Origin: Rostrohypoxylon terebratum
Taxonomy: Eukaryota > Ascomycota > Sordariomycetes > Xylariales > Hypoxylaceae
Direction of reading: 5' to 3'
Length of the DNA stretch: 64,000 bases
NCBI GenBank assembly: GCA_022497145.1
Contig: MU385959.1
Span: forward strand, 1-64,000
Under the pieces are notes generated by a model. That model was given only the letters and a program-made list of their open reading frames with translations, made no database searches and had not been told where the DNA came from. This document shows positions 24,037-35,300 of the stretch, one piece after another; the first letter of the stretch is position 1, and the number at the start of each line of letters is the position of its first letter. Made by a program: the position numbers and the translations under genes.

Positions 24037-24628
24037 CGTTCTTGCGTGCTGAGGGCACTCAAACGATATCCACAAAAACTTTTTTCAAAAATTCGGAAGG
24101 CTTATTGGAATGGCATTCAATCAATCGTACGACTAACTACCAACTACAAACTATCAACTACATAGCTTTGAGTATATACACAATATTGTGGTGACATTGG
24201 CACCATAGCTGAAGGAAGCTGTTAAAGATAGAATCCCATTTGGGTCTCATTGCCCTTTTTTAGCACTAATTAGTGCCTACGGATTTTGCCCTGTGCCAGC
24301 GAATCATTACCCTTCTAGGACAGCGCCTCGAATAGGAAATCTTGAAGGCTTAGCCTAAAAATTGCTACCCGATTTGGAAGCTCCTTAGCTAACCATAGAT
24401 AGTAGAACTGAATAGTGACGGGGGATTTGTACTGATCGATTTATCTACAAATCAATATATCAAAACTTCAACATATCTACTTGGTGTCTTCGTCGTAAGA
24501 TATCGAATGATGTGAAAGGTCGAATGATCATTTAGAGTACAGCCTGCACGAAGAAAAAAAAATCAATCTCAATCAATCATACAACAGATCGCAGTGCCAT
24601 ACTCTACTACCCTACCTCTGCTATCACA
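24037..24628. promoter_or_regulatory. Divergent promoter, glycosyltransferase / enoyl reductase
   Basis: The 592 bp between the two divergent start codons contain no ORF of interest and must carry both promoters. The strand just before the enoyl reductase start is rich in A/C and CAATCA repeats (24560-24590). I could not assign a specific regulator site. Confidence 0.6.
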
Positions 24629-25760
24629 ATGTCTGCCACTATCCCCACCACACAAACGGCTGTTATTGCCGGCCCCTCGGGAGAGTTCCTCGTATCCAAC
24701 GAGACTCCCGTCCCGGAGCTCAAGCCGGACTTCATCCTCGTCAAGGTCAGGGCCGTCGCTCTGAACCCCGTCGACACCAAGCTTGTCGGTGACTTCGTCA
24801 CACCTGGCTGCATCTTCGGCTTCGACTTGGCTGGTACTGTCGTCGCCATTGGTTCTGAGGTGAAGAAGGACCTTAAGGTGGGCGACCGAGTATGCGGTTG
24901 CGCTAGCGGCAGTATGTATATTCTGTGTAACATGAACTTCAAAACATTGGTAACTAATTCGAATTACAGTGAACAAGGAGAAGCCTTTGGCCGGTGCTTT
25001 CGCCGAGTACGTAACACTACCCGGTGACCTGACTCTCAAGGTTCCTGAGAACATGAGCTTTGAGGATGCTGCTTCCATGGGAACTGCTATCGCATCCGCC
25101 AGCATGGTCCTATTCTGGTCTCTTGGCATGCCCCTGAGCACCTTAGACAACACCTCTTCGGAGCCTCTCCCTACCGTTCTAGTCTACGGTGGTAGCACAT
25201 CCACGGGAACCATGATGCTGCAACTCCTAAAGATTTGCGGCTTCCCCACCATCACCACCTGCTCTCCCCACAACTTCAAGCTGGTCAAGTCATACGGCGC
25301 CGACCAGGTATACGACTACAAGTCATCCAACTGCGCGCAACAAATCCGCACCGACACCAAGAACTGCCTTGAATACGCCATCGACTGTTTCGCCGAGGAC
25401 TCTTCTATGAAGTTCTGCTACGCCGCTCTCGGCCGTGCTGGTGGCCACTACACCGCTCTCAACCCCTTCAACGACACCCTAGCCACCCGCAAGGTCATCA
25501 CTCCTGACTGGATCCTGGCTACCCGTATCGCCGGTGACGGCTCCCACTGGCCCGCCCCTTACGGCTGCGAGCCCGAGCCCAGATTAAAGGATCTCGCCGG
25601 TCCTCTATTCGGGCGCATCCAAACCCTTCTAGACGGTGGCAAGATCCGACCCCATGCCGTCCGCGTCGAGGAGGGTGGTCTTCCCGGTCTATTGAACGGC
25701 GTTGGCATGATCAGGAGGGGCGAAATCAGCGGAACGAAGCTGGTTTACTCTGTAGCATGA
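24629..25760 (+). CDS. Trans-acting enoyl reductase (LovC-like MDR)
   Basis: A 357-aa member of the medium-chain dehydrogenase/reductase superfamily in two exons: 24629-24911 and 24970-25760, with the Met codon split across the intron. The GroES-like N-terminal half contains VKVRAVALNPVDTK and GFDLAGTV; the nucleotide-binding fold carries VYGGSTSTG at about 167-174. There are no zinc-site cysteines in the usual places, and the length matches stand-alone enoyl reductases such as LovC. In known pathways these NADPH enzymes dock on a synthase that lacks a working ER domain and reduce the enoyl chain at chosen cycles. The synthase at 11-19 kb lacks an ER, so this is its likely partner. The annotation as a toxin-cluster-type oxidoreductase rather than a primary alcohol dehydrogenase is supported by this context. 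Confidence 0.93.
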
Positions 25761-27078
25761 TTGGATTGATGTACGAAAAACTGTTCTTTTGCGGTGTTTG
25801 GAGATGATTTTGGGTAGATACTATGATAGATTCCTCGCATCTGGTTGTTTGTGTATTTTACACTAAGGATTATGGTTTCACACATTTACGGTTTCTGTAT
25901 TTACTGAGGTATATTTTTACTGTATCAAAAATATAAACGCTAGAAACCAACCACTTTTATTACTCCAACTTTTCGTGAAGCTGCCTACTTCCTATTCTTA
26001 CGTCTGGCGTATTCCTACTTGGTGCAAATCTCAAGGTTGCAAATTTTGTCTTATTCATCAATGCTGTGTATGGATATTGTGAGATAAATGGATCTGAGTT
26101 TCCATTCGCTAATCTTCTAGCTGAACCAAATTTGAGGCAAAATGTTTGGACTCAGCCTATCTTGCCGATCTAGAACATGTGAAACCAGAGTACGAGTTGG
26201 TCATCACCAATCACTTGCCTCCCATTGATGCGTAGTCCATCAGGATATCATGAACCACTCATAGCTCTCTGATTAGACAATATCCCATATCATTTCTTGC
26301 TATTTTGGGTTTCGCCAACTGCCCTCAGGGTAAAGGATTATAGCGGGTTTTCTAAAAATATCAGTTTCGTGCTGCTCAGTTTACTACACGTCGACGATCA
26401 GTTCCCGAAGAGAAAAGAGTTCGTTGATCGAAGCGGTCCAAAAAGTCAGCAACTAGTATAGCTGGAGCAAATTTAGGCGAACGAAACTTACCTAGCTTCC
26501 GGGTTATAGCTCCTGCATGTCCTATTCGGTTCCTGATATTACACGGAAACGGAAGGTCTTGGCATCAGCCATAAGCCGGGAATTGTGGATACTACCCAGC
26601 ACTTTACCCGCTTCTACATTACCTAATTCGTCGAATCCTAATCGCGTGTTTATGGACGTGCGGTTGTGGCTATTTCAACGAGAAAGATTATAATATGTTA
26701 AGGCAAGATCCAAGGCATTCCAACTTAGGTTTTCAATCGAACGATGAATAGGACGTTAGCACCGGCGTGTTTCGTTCGAAGTTCAAAGGATCCATCAGCC
26801 CTATAGCCCAAAGTGGAACCTGCCGAAAGGGGTAATGGGTCAACTGTTTCCTGATTAGGAAATGCCAGGATTTTTCTCTTAGTCCAGATCTATCCTCAAC
26901 CGTATACTCGTCGGCCGCCCCCACAAATCGTGAGGCGTGAGTGATAGACTAAATGAACGCTGTTTACCACCGATAATGTCACAGAACTCTTGTAACCAAG
27001 CCCACACCCTTCCACCGTGCAGTCCTTAGACACCTACCACTCATAGAGATCGGCTTCGGTGACTAAGCACAACTCACA
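25761..27078. other. Intergenic, no gene seen
   Basis: This holds the 3' flank of the enoyl reductase and the promoter of the second P450. It is AT-rich, with only short ORFs that resemble nothing known. Confidence 0.55.
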
Positions 27079-28844
27079 ATGGCGATACCTTCCTGGTTCT
27101 TGGCCCAGGCCACAGCCGGAGCTGCTACATATGCCCTCGTGAGATATAGACCTCTGCCGGAGGGTGTCTTTCTTTCAAACGCCAGCCACGTCAAAACTTT
27201 CTTTGTCATCTACTCTATCATTTTATTCGGATGGGTCCTATATTCTCGATTCGTCTATCCCAAGTGGCTGAGTCCCTTGAACAAACTGCCGAAGCCAACG
27301 GGTGGAAGTTGGTGGAACGGTCACTTCATTCAGTGCTTTTCAGTTGGTACGGGTGAGACCGAGGCGGGGTGGTAAGTCAACCAATTCTTTTTCACTCTTG
27401 TCCACCGGGGCATTTATCCAAAGCGTATTTTGACTAATCAAATTCCAGGATTCAAACAATCCCCAACGATGGATTCATCTACTACCTACACATCTTCAAC
27501 ACGCCCCGTGTTATCGCCACGTCTCCCAAGGTAATCCAAGAACTATGCACGCGAGCCGACGAGTTCATCAAGCCCAAGTTCATCCTATGGCTCGCCGAGA
27601 AGTTGCTTGGCATCGGTCTCGTGTTGGCCGAGGGCCAGCACCACCGTCGTCAACGCCGTGCCTTCTTGCCCATCTTCGCCCCACGCCACGTTCGTGAGAT
27701 GTACCCCATCTTCTGGGACAAGACATGCGAGGTGACACAGAAGCTAGCTGGTATGGTGACGTCTCAGTCCCGCACTGGCGAATCGGTCTTCGAGGTCGGC
27801 CACTGGGCGTCGCGAGCGGCGCTTGATATCGTCACTATGGCCACTCTCGGTGCGGACTTCGGAGCCATCCAAGACGAGAACTCCAAGCTTGCTAAGACCT
27901 ACCGACTTGCATTGGAGCCTACTCGTGGGTACCTCTTCCAGGCTCTTCTCAAGCTGTGGTTCCCTCCTTGGTTGATTGACGGAATTCCCAACAAGTGGAA
28001 CCGCAGTCTGCGCGAGTACGTGCCCATCTTCCGTGGCGTATGCCGTGATCTCCTCAACAAGAAGCGTCTCGAAGTCGCCGACAAGACCCGCGAGAAGGGC
28101 AAGGATCTACTCAGTCTGTGCTTCCACTACGAAGAAGTTGCGGACGCCGACGAGGAGGAGCTGATCGACCAGCTGTCCACCTTCATGGCTGCGGGACACG
28201 AGACCATTTCTGTCGGAATTACCTGGGCTGTCTACATGATGTGCCTGCACCCCGAGTGGCAGGAGCTCTTACGTGCCGAAGCGCGAGCTCATTTCCCCGA
28301 CCCCACTGGCAGCACCGATGCGGCAAGTGACAAGAAGGTTACGAGCGCCGATGTCGAGCAGATGCCCCTCATGCAGGCTTTCATCAACGAAGTTCTCCGC
28401 TGGTACCCGCCCATCCCACAGACCCTCCGTGAGCCCCTCCAGGATACTGTCGTCTGCGGCCAGCTATTGCCCAAGGGTATTTCGATCGTCATCCCCATCA
28501 AGGGTATCCATCGTCACGAGGACGCCTGGGGCCCTGACGCCAACGTCTTCAACCCTCGACGATGGTTGAACGCCGACGGCTCCTTCAACTCTACCGGAGG
28601 CGCTGTCTCGAAGTACGCCAACCTCTCCTTCATGCAAGGCGTTCGCAGCTGCGTGGCCATGGGCTTCGCCAAGGCCGAGATGGCCTGCGTTCTCGCCGCC
28701 TGGGTCGGTCGCTTCGAGTTCGACTTGGTCGACGAGGAGCTGCGCGACGAGAGCAACATGAAGACCTCCAACGGAGGATTCTCCGGCCGTCCTAAGAACG
28801 GTATGTTTGTCAAGTGGAAGGTTCTCAGCGGATGGGATGCCTAA
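27079..28844 (+). CDS. Cytochrome P450 monooxygenase
   Basis: A 562-aa P450 in two exons: 27079-27371 and 27449-28844. The N-terminus has hydrophobic stretches (one near residues 35-52, FFVIYSIILFGWVLYS) that should anchor it in the ER membrane. Visible motifs are the C-helix region HRRQRRAFLPIF, the I-helix AAGHETIS, the ExxR helix EVLRWYPP, the PxRW segment NPRRWLNADG, and the heme loop SFMQGVRSCVAMGF with the ligand at Cys499. In the heme loop the usual Gly two residues after the cysteine is Ala. Otherwise all core motifs are intact, so activity is likely. It is the second oxidase of the cluster and should act on the polyketide scaffold. The specific CYP family was not assigned. Confidence 0.94.
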
Positions 28845-30711
28845 GCTTGCGGCGTTTTACGGAAAGCGGGAACGGAAATGTGGGAAACATCACTAGACTT
28901 TTTTTTCTCGTCATCGTCATGATTCGATTTACATGTACAAGGCACGACTAGGTCAGTTTTCGGGAGGCAGGGACAACTTTGTGGAGTATCATGTGTTGAA
29001 TGTTACAATTTAGATCCAAAGGAAATTAGCATAGAAAGAAAAGGTTGTCACTGGTGTTTTGTTGGGTTTTCCGTCGGTTTCGCTAAAAAGAGGCCAAACA
29101 GGTTAGAGAGATGAGACTTGCAGATGCGGCGAACGGTACTGTGCTATATTAGGCAAGTGATTGAGCGAGGATGGTCGGTTACCTTAAGCAATAAGAGCGC
29201 CGCAAAAATCCTTCGCGATAATCCCCTCATCGTGACCTAGAAAATGACTGTTTGTTACCTCGGTCCCCATTATGTCTGGTGGTGTTAGCGAATATTTCTT
29301 GGTAGACTGACGTAGGGAGACCCGCTTCAGTGGCGTGGGTTGAGTCTTCACCTAAAATACAGCGCCGCATTTCTGCCGTGATCCATATTAGCTGCGTGCC
29401 CAGGACGGACGGGTTCGATGTAGAGGGTTGGCAAATGCTTAGCAATGCTTGACAATGCTTGATTGCTTAGCCAAATCCTTCTAAGTTGCTGCCATTGTGC
29501 CAAGGGGCAATAGTTGAAGAGCTAAGAGCTAGTTAAGAGATCCGTGGCTAATTCATCCCAGCCCCTTAGGTAGTAGCCAGTGGTTAGTAGCTGCTTGGTG
29601 ATAATGTAATGCCGGTGATAGTGCCGGTAGATTGACGGTAGATTTAAGCTTCTGCCAATACGCGAATGGATGATGATACCACTGTCCTTGACCGCCTTTG
29701 GTTTGAGATGTTCCTTTGCCAAGAGCGACGTTTGGACTTTGGCGCCTTCTTGTCCATTTTCTGGCCCCCAGATTTAGGGAACAAACGAAAGCTACATTGG
29801 TGCGGTTCGGCTTGGCCGACAACCCCTCAAGGGTTTACATCCATGACAGTCTAACCCGCAACATGTATTGTTACGTACTATTAGCAAATCATGTAGCTTA
29901 CTGCTACCTGGAGCATAGTAATGTGGTGTTTGAGGGCTGAATCTGTCATAACCTAATTTTCCTTCGAAACTCTGATGAAAATGTTCCGATCAGCTTCGGA
30001 TGTTATCTTGTCAACCGGTCTAATGTTACCCCAAGTTGCCAAGACGTCGTTTTGATTAACTATGCATGCCGTTGTATTCATCTCTCGATATGTCAAGGTT
30101 TGAGAACGCCTTCAGCGCCTCCTACATCACCAGTAACGAATCATGGCGCTTACTGACTGATATTCCTTCAGGTAGGCTACTGCGAGCTTTCGTTTTCGGC
30201 GTCGATAGTGAATTTTCATACCGCCAGATGGATTTATTGCTTCTCACGTCATCTCGGGACCGCTTTGAAATGCGGCTGTAAGATAGCAGCTCCTCCAAAG
30301 AATGATATCAGATCTAATGTCCGTTTTCCAAAATCGAGACTAGCTTAAGGATTATACCATGTTTTAATGCCAGGGGCCGATGATGAGATTACGGACTATG
30401 GCATCAGCAACTAAGATCGAAAATGCGGGATGATGATGCACAAGGCAAAGCACGGTTCATTTGAAGTTTTAGAGTTGCTGAGTAATTTGCATTGAATTTG
30501 AATATTTGGGTATATTGTTCATGTTCGTGATAGATCTCCCAGACGCCCTTTTAATACCAGGCCGCCCCCTCGAGAAATCCCATGCCATGTTATATCATCT
30601 ATGTGCTCGTGACCTCAATGTCGCCTGACCGAATCTAATAAATGACAAGACTCCGATATATGTACAGTGATTAGGCGATATCATAGAAAAGTTTTTGTAC
30701 ATGATCTCATT
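28845..30711. other. Intergenic, cluster right side
   Basis: No gene is supported. Short ORFs (for example 29716-29940 and 30066-30281) lack family signals. The region separates the last clear cluster gene from the ankyrin-repeat gene. Confidence 0.55.
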
Positions 30712-31762
30712 TTATGATATCGTGGTTCGTGGGTCGGCTCCTCGTTTTAGTAGCGACCGTATAACTTCTTCGTTTCCTTGCATGACCGCCCGATGCAGTG
30801 GCGTATGCCCTGTGCTATCCGGTACTCTTATCATCCCCGGATCCCGATCGAGTAATAGTAGCACTGTCTGGATAGAGCCAGATGAAGCCGCCGCATGTAA
30901 GACGGTTTGACCATCGTGATCTTGTAAAAAGGCATTCGCGCCTAGGTCGAGAAGTTCGCGTACCACATCGGTGTGACCCTCAGCAGCCGCAATGTGTAAT
31001 GCCGATTGACCCTTGTCATTGACAGCGTCCGTGTCTTCCGGGCAGGCGGATAACAAAAGTCTCATGATCGAATGTTGTCCGTAGTAGGCAGCTAGGTGCA
31101 CCGCGTTGAAGCCTTTAACATCCGCTGGTTCTAAGCTGGAATCCCTTTCAGAGGCTGGTGGGGTCCATTTACTCGCTTCAATTCCCTCAATTCCTCCCAA
31201 GTCATCCATCGTTAATGATAATGGTGTATGTGATAATAAACTCCTTGATGGAAACGTTGATGCTTTAGATAATGCCGGGGATTGCATGAGATCTGGTATG
31301 CAAAAGTCGTCTGTTAAGTCCGTCGTGTCCCCTAAATCGACGTGCATGGTGTCGCTGTCCCATGGCGACATGCTAGGATGCGATAACATGCTTGGTGGTG
31401 TTAATTGTTGAGTCATCTGAGGTTGTGATTGTGGTGGTGGTGGTGGTTGTGGTTGTGGGTGTTGTTGTTGCTTTGGTTCATGTGTTATTGTTGAGGGGCT
31501 CTGAGATCTCGCCGCCATCTGACTCCTTTGCATGTCTGGAGGAATTGTGCGAGGCTGTGTCCATACCAAGGTATTGGGCGCGCGACGCTTGGCTTTGTGT
31601 TCTCTTCTCGGCGTGGAGCGGCCTGATACTATTCAGTGATTAGCTTCGTCCATCAATGGTACCCAATAGGTAACCGGTAGTGAGGTTCTCATTGAGATCC
31701 CCTTCGATGCTGTACTCACCTGGACTTTGGGCAGTTGCCCGACTAGCTGGTGTCATACTCAT
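30712..31762 (-). CDS. Ankyrin-repeat protein, basic N-terminus
   Basis: A 319-aa protein in two exons: 31762-31720 and 31628-30712, with a GTGAGT...ATAG intron. The short first exon adds a Ser/Thr/Ala start. A basic patch follows (TPRREHKAKRRAPN, about residues 20-33), then a Gln/Pro-rich low-complexity stretch and an acidic, Ser/Pro-rich middle. Four ankyrin repeats fill about residues 185-319, each with the helix pattern seen in AVHLAAYYG, ALHIAAAEG, VLHAAASSG and PLHRAVMQG. Some fungal secondary-metabolite regulators (ToxE type) combine a basic DNA-binding region with ankyrin repeats, but the basic patch here is not a full bZIP basic region. A regulatory role in the neighbouring cluster is therefore only a suggestion; a general scaffold protein is equally possible. 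Confidence 0.88.
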
Positions 31763-32260
31763 TGTGAATTTGTTTGAGAATTGGTTCTGCATGCTGTTGA
31801 TCTTCGTAATGGTGAGTACTGAAGATTGAGATGCATGCCATATATAAGATATCTTACGGATGGCTTAGGAAAGTCACCCCTGTAGCTGGTGGAATATACA
31901 GAGCTACAAAGTACATCCATCTGGATATTGAAATTACAGGCACCCTTGTGCGGCTTGTGCGGTTTAGGTATGGCGCCGCGTGTATCACCAGCCTGCAGTC
32001 ATCAGGCGCAGACATGGGTATTAAAGACTGGACCCTGAACAGACATGGACCCTGAGACTGGCGCAGACTTGAGACCGGCAAGGAGATTTAGTGCCAAAGC
32101 TGCTAAAAAATGCTTGCCGCGGCGGGCTTATCAGCTCTTCCTCCATTGTTATCTCCAGTCTCTAGGCTGGTCAAAACTGAAGACCCAGGCATAAAATAAG
32201 TTCTGAAGGATTATCAGATGCCGCACGTTCAATAGGCGCCGTCTACCATACCATATTCGT

Positions 32261-32308
32261 ATTAACGCTTGCTATTAACGCTTGCTATTAACGCTTGCTA
32301 TTAACACT
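32261..32308. repeat. 13-bp tandem repeat, three full copies plus partial
   Basis: The unit ATTAACGCTTGCT is repeated perfectly three times, at 32261-32299, followed by a diverged partial copy. It lies in non-coding DNA upstream of the ankyrin-repeat gene. Confidence 0.9.
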
Positions 32309-35300
32309 TATGTAACGAAATCTGCTCTCAAGAATAGTAAGCCCTGCCTCGTGGGGTCCATAGCCCATAGTCCATAGAGTCCATAGTGTTCGATGCCGCT
32401 AAAGTGTATGGCCACTTTTTATCACAGCCCGTCTGTCCGTCTGCCCGTTTACCCATCAACAATCCCCAGCACTTGGAACCAGCACACCACTAAGAAAGCT
32501 TACTATTAGAAATCCGAACAATCCTCGACCTTAAATCGCGTATCTACTAGCACTAATCGTTTGTGTCGTTTAAAAATATCTTGTTTACATACCGATAAGT
32601 CTGAAAAAGTCTGAATTTTGACGATCTTCCATTAATTATCAGCATTAGCATTAGGTTAGGCGCCGTGTAAATAAAGCTAATCTACTGAGCAACATCAGAT
32701 CTGCTGTGGCATCCATATAACGAACATGTACATACTAGTAACTAGGTATGTACCATCCGCTCCGTTAGATCGACAGACTGCTTACCTAGTAATATTTCAT
32801 ATTGCTTCATACGTTCACTCCTCTTCACTATCCGCAACCGGAAACATGTAACTAAGAGGTCATTTAAGTAATACAGACGTGGATAATAGCACGGTAACGG
32901 GGATATGGGAAAGTTAAAATTCAAGCTTAATGTTAGTTTGTCATACATTATTCAAGGCTGCCAGGTCCACTGTCTGCTATAAATAGCTAAAGATGGGTAC
33001 GTGGACCATTAAATGCTAGTAGACAGGTAGTACCTAGGACCTACAGTAGGTTAGGTCCTAGGGAATAATTCACTCCAGCGTGTTTTATACAGATATATTA
33101 TACACCAGGTACCTTATACAGCTTTTATGGATTTTACTATCGTCCATAGATTTTGATACCACATCGTACATAGTACACTTGAACCTTACCTCTATCAGCC
33201 TTCTCAGTGGACCATATCAAGAAGGATTTAAGTAAGTCGTTAGACCATGTTTAGTATTGAGACCAATATGTTTCCTATCGTTGATCCCAGCTGCTTCAAC
33301 GAGGCTTCATGTAATTTAGCGATAGACGTTGCGAAAAAAGATTCAGACGACAAGGTGTCCAGGTCTGAATCGGTTTGTTCTAGGTAAATCCTATGTCTGG
33401 TTAGGTACAAAAGGATTATTCTCAAAAGATTCTCGAAACCGATCAGATATGAATCCTATGTACATACTGCCTACTTGTTGCAGGTATCCACTTGCCATGC
33501 ACTAACATAGAACGCATACGTGTATGATGAGGCGTCGTGCCATCATCTACAGAAATCGCATGTTGAGAGAATATCTAAAAAAACAAAAAGACCGTTCGCT
33601 TATGTAACAGTAAACTGGTCGCCGGTGAGTCGAATTCTAGGAAGGCTAGAATTTCAAGTGGATCTAAACATCGAAATACCCTCGGCATGGAGAGCAAGAG
33701 TGTCCGCATTTTCCGTGATTACCGAACAATGGAGCACGAGAATGGATGTGATGAACGCGCAGTCTGTCACGACGATCACCGGCGGGGTTGCCGTTATTTC
33801 AAACCGGCCGATGAAGGCGTCGCGGGTCGCCAATTCAGCCTAGAATTTATGTTCCCCGGATCCGATCGTATGTCCCATCATCGTGAATGTTTTGGTTCAG
33901 GGTCCTCTCCAGGTTCTGACTCGTAAAAGCATATTGGAAATATGGAGAACGATGATGCGATTTCTAAATTCATCCTTTCGCTCTTTCAAGATTGGTGGAG
34001 AGTTTGGTAGATAGCATCATATTACTACACGATGAGCTGGAGGACCATCGGGTTTAACCGTGGGATGGTTTCAGATATGTCGCTTCGGAATACCTATCAT
34101 ATCGTCATCGCCATAAACGGTGGCTTCGGTATTAATCCGCCCAGCCCGGCGGCGCTCAACTTAATATCGAGGAGTAGGTACAGCATCATAGGACCTAGGT
34201 AGTACAGTGGAACGCTAATTCCGCTTGAGAGCTCGGGAACTTTGTGACGAGCAGATCAAAAATCGGTTCAAGCCTTTAGTGATGTGTGGACAAGCGGCAC
34301 GAATTTCTCGGGACCGTGAATAAAATGAGGATTTCGCGAGATAAGTCGCCAAGCACACATAAGAAATTGACCATCCAAACTTGTGTCGAGGTTGACGATC
34401 TTTTCTGGAGGCCGAAGATCCCCCATAGTGACTAGGTAGGCTGGTAGGTTTCCACCACGTTTACTCCAGACGCCGTTTTGATCGTCCTCGGCGAGGAAAT
34501 CCTCTCAGCCCTGCAGCCAATGGAAAAGCTTCGTTTGTGGCCTCGATCCTACCTCGTCTATTCGTAGGCTGCTAGCTCATGCGTGTGTTGTTAGGTATTC
34601 TAGAACTGGTAGATCTCAGAGAGATGGCAGACTGTAACCCCTACCAGGCCCTACCCTGCGTCTATCTGCACCCCGAGTACCGAACGCCTTCATTCCCACG
34701 TCTTGGGTATGTGCAATGATATGTACAATCTTCATTTAATTCCATCAATCCTGTAAGTCTAAAGAGTCCTCATCCAAAGGCTGACTGTGCCTAAGCGTTT
34801 ACATGCTGTATTCTATTTTTGCTTACAAATATTCACCCAGGACCTAGGTCCTAGGTCCTAGGCAGCTAGGTAACAGGCGGGAGAGCGAGCGGTTCCATCA
34901 GGAATGGATCACCGCCTTCTTCGCTTTCCCCCCCTGTTACCTAGTATTAAGATCACGTGAATCAAGAACTGATCTCAGGCTTAGTTTACCTAGGACCTGG
35001 GTCCTAGGATTTTAGCTTGCAGGTTTGTAAATACACACATCCGCCGTCACATCCATGGTTGCATTTTGAATGTACCTATCGATGATGTGATTTAATATGG
35101 ACTCTTTTTTCGATATCTCTTAGACTGGTAGCTATTAACACTCCCCTGCAAGGTAGCATACCTAGTTCTTCGATGATCGACATAATCTGGAGAACAACAC
35201 TAGATATTTGAGCATGTACCTGCTCAAGTAGGTAGTTTGAGTGAGTTAGTTTCGTCGAGTAAGGCTCCGGCAATATGGCAGAACCGCACGTACGGCCGCT

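Noticed and set aside
32261..32308. CRISPR-like array
   Set aside because: Units are contiguous tandem repeats of 13 bp without spacers, in a fungal genome.
33520..33926. Possible genes in the desert (107 and 79 codons)
   Set aside because: No family, no splice continuation and no codon bias; consistent with chance ORFs in decayed repeats.
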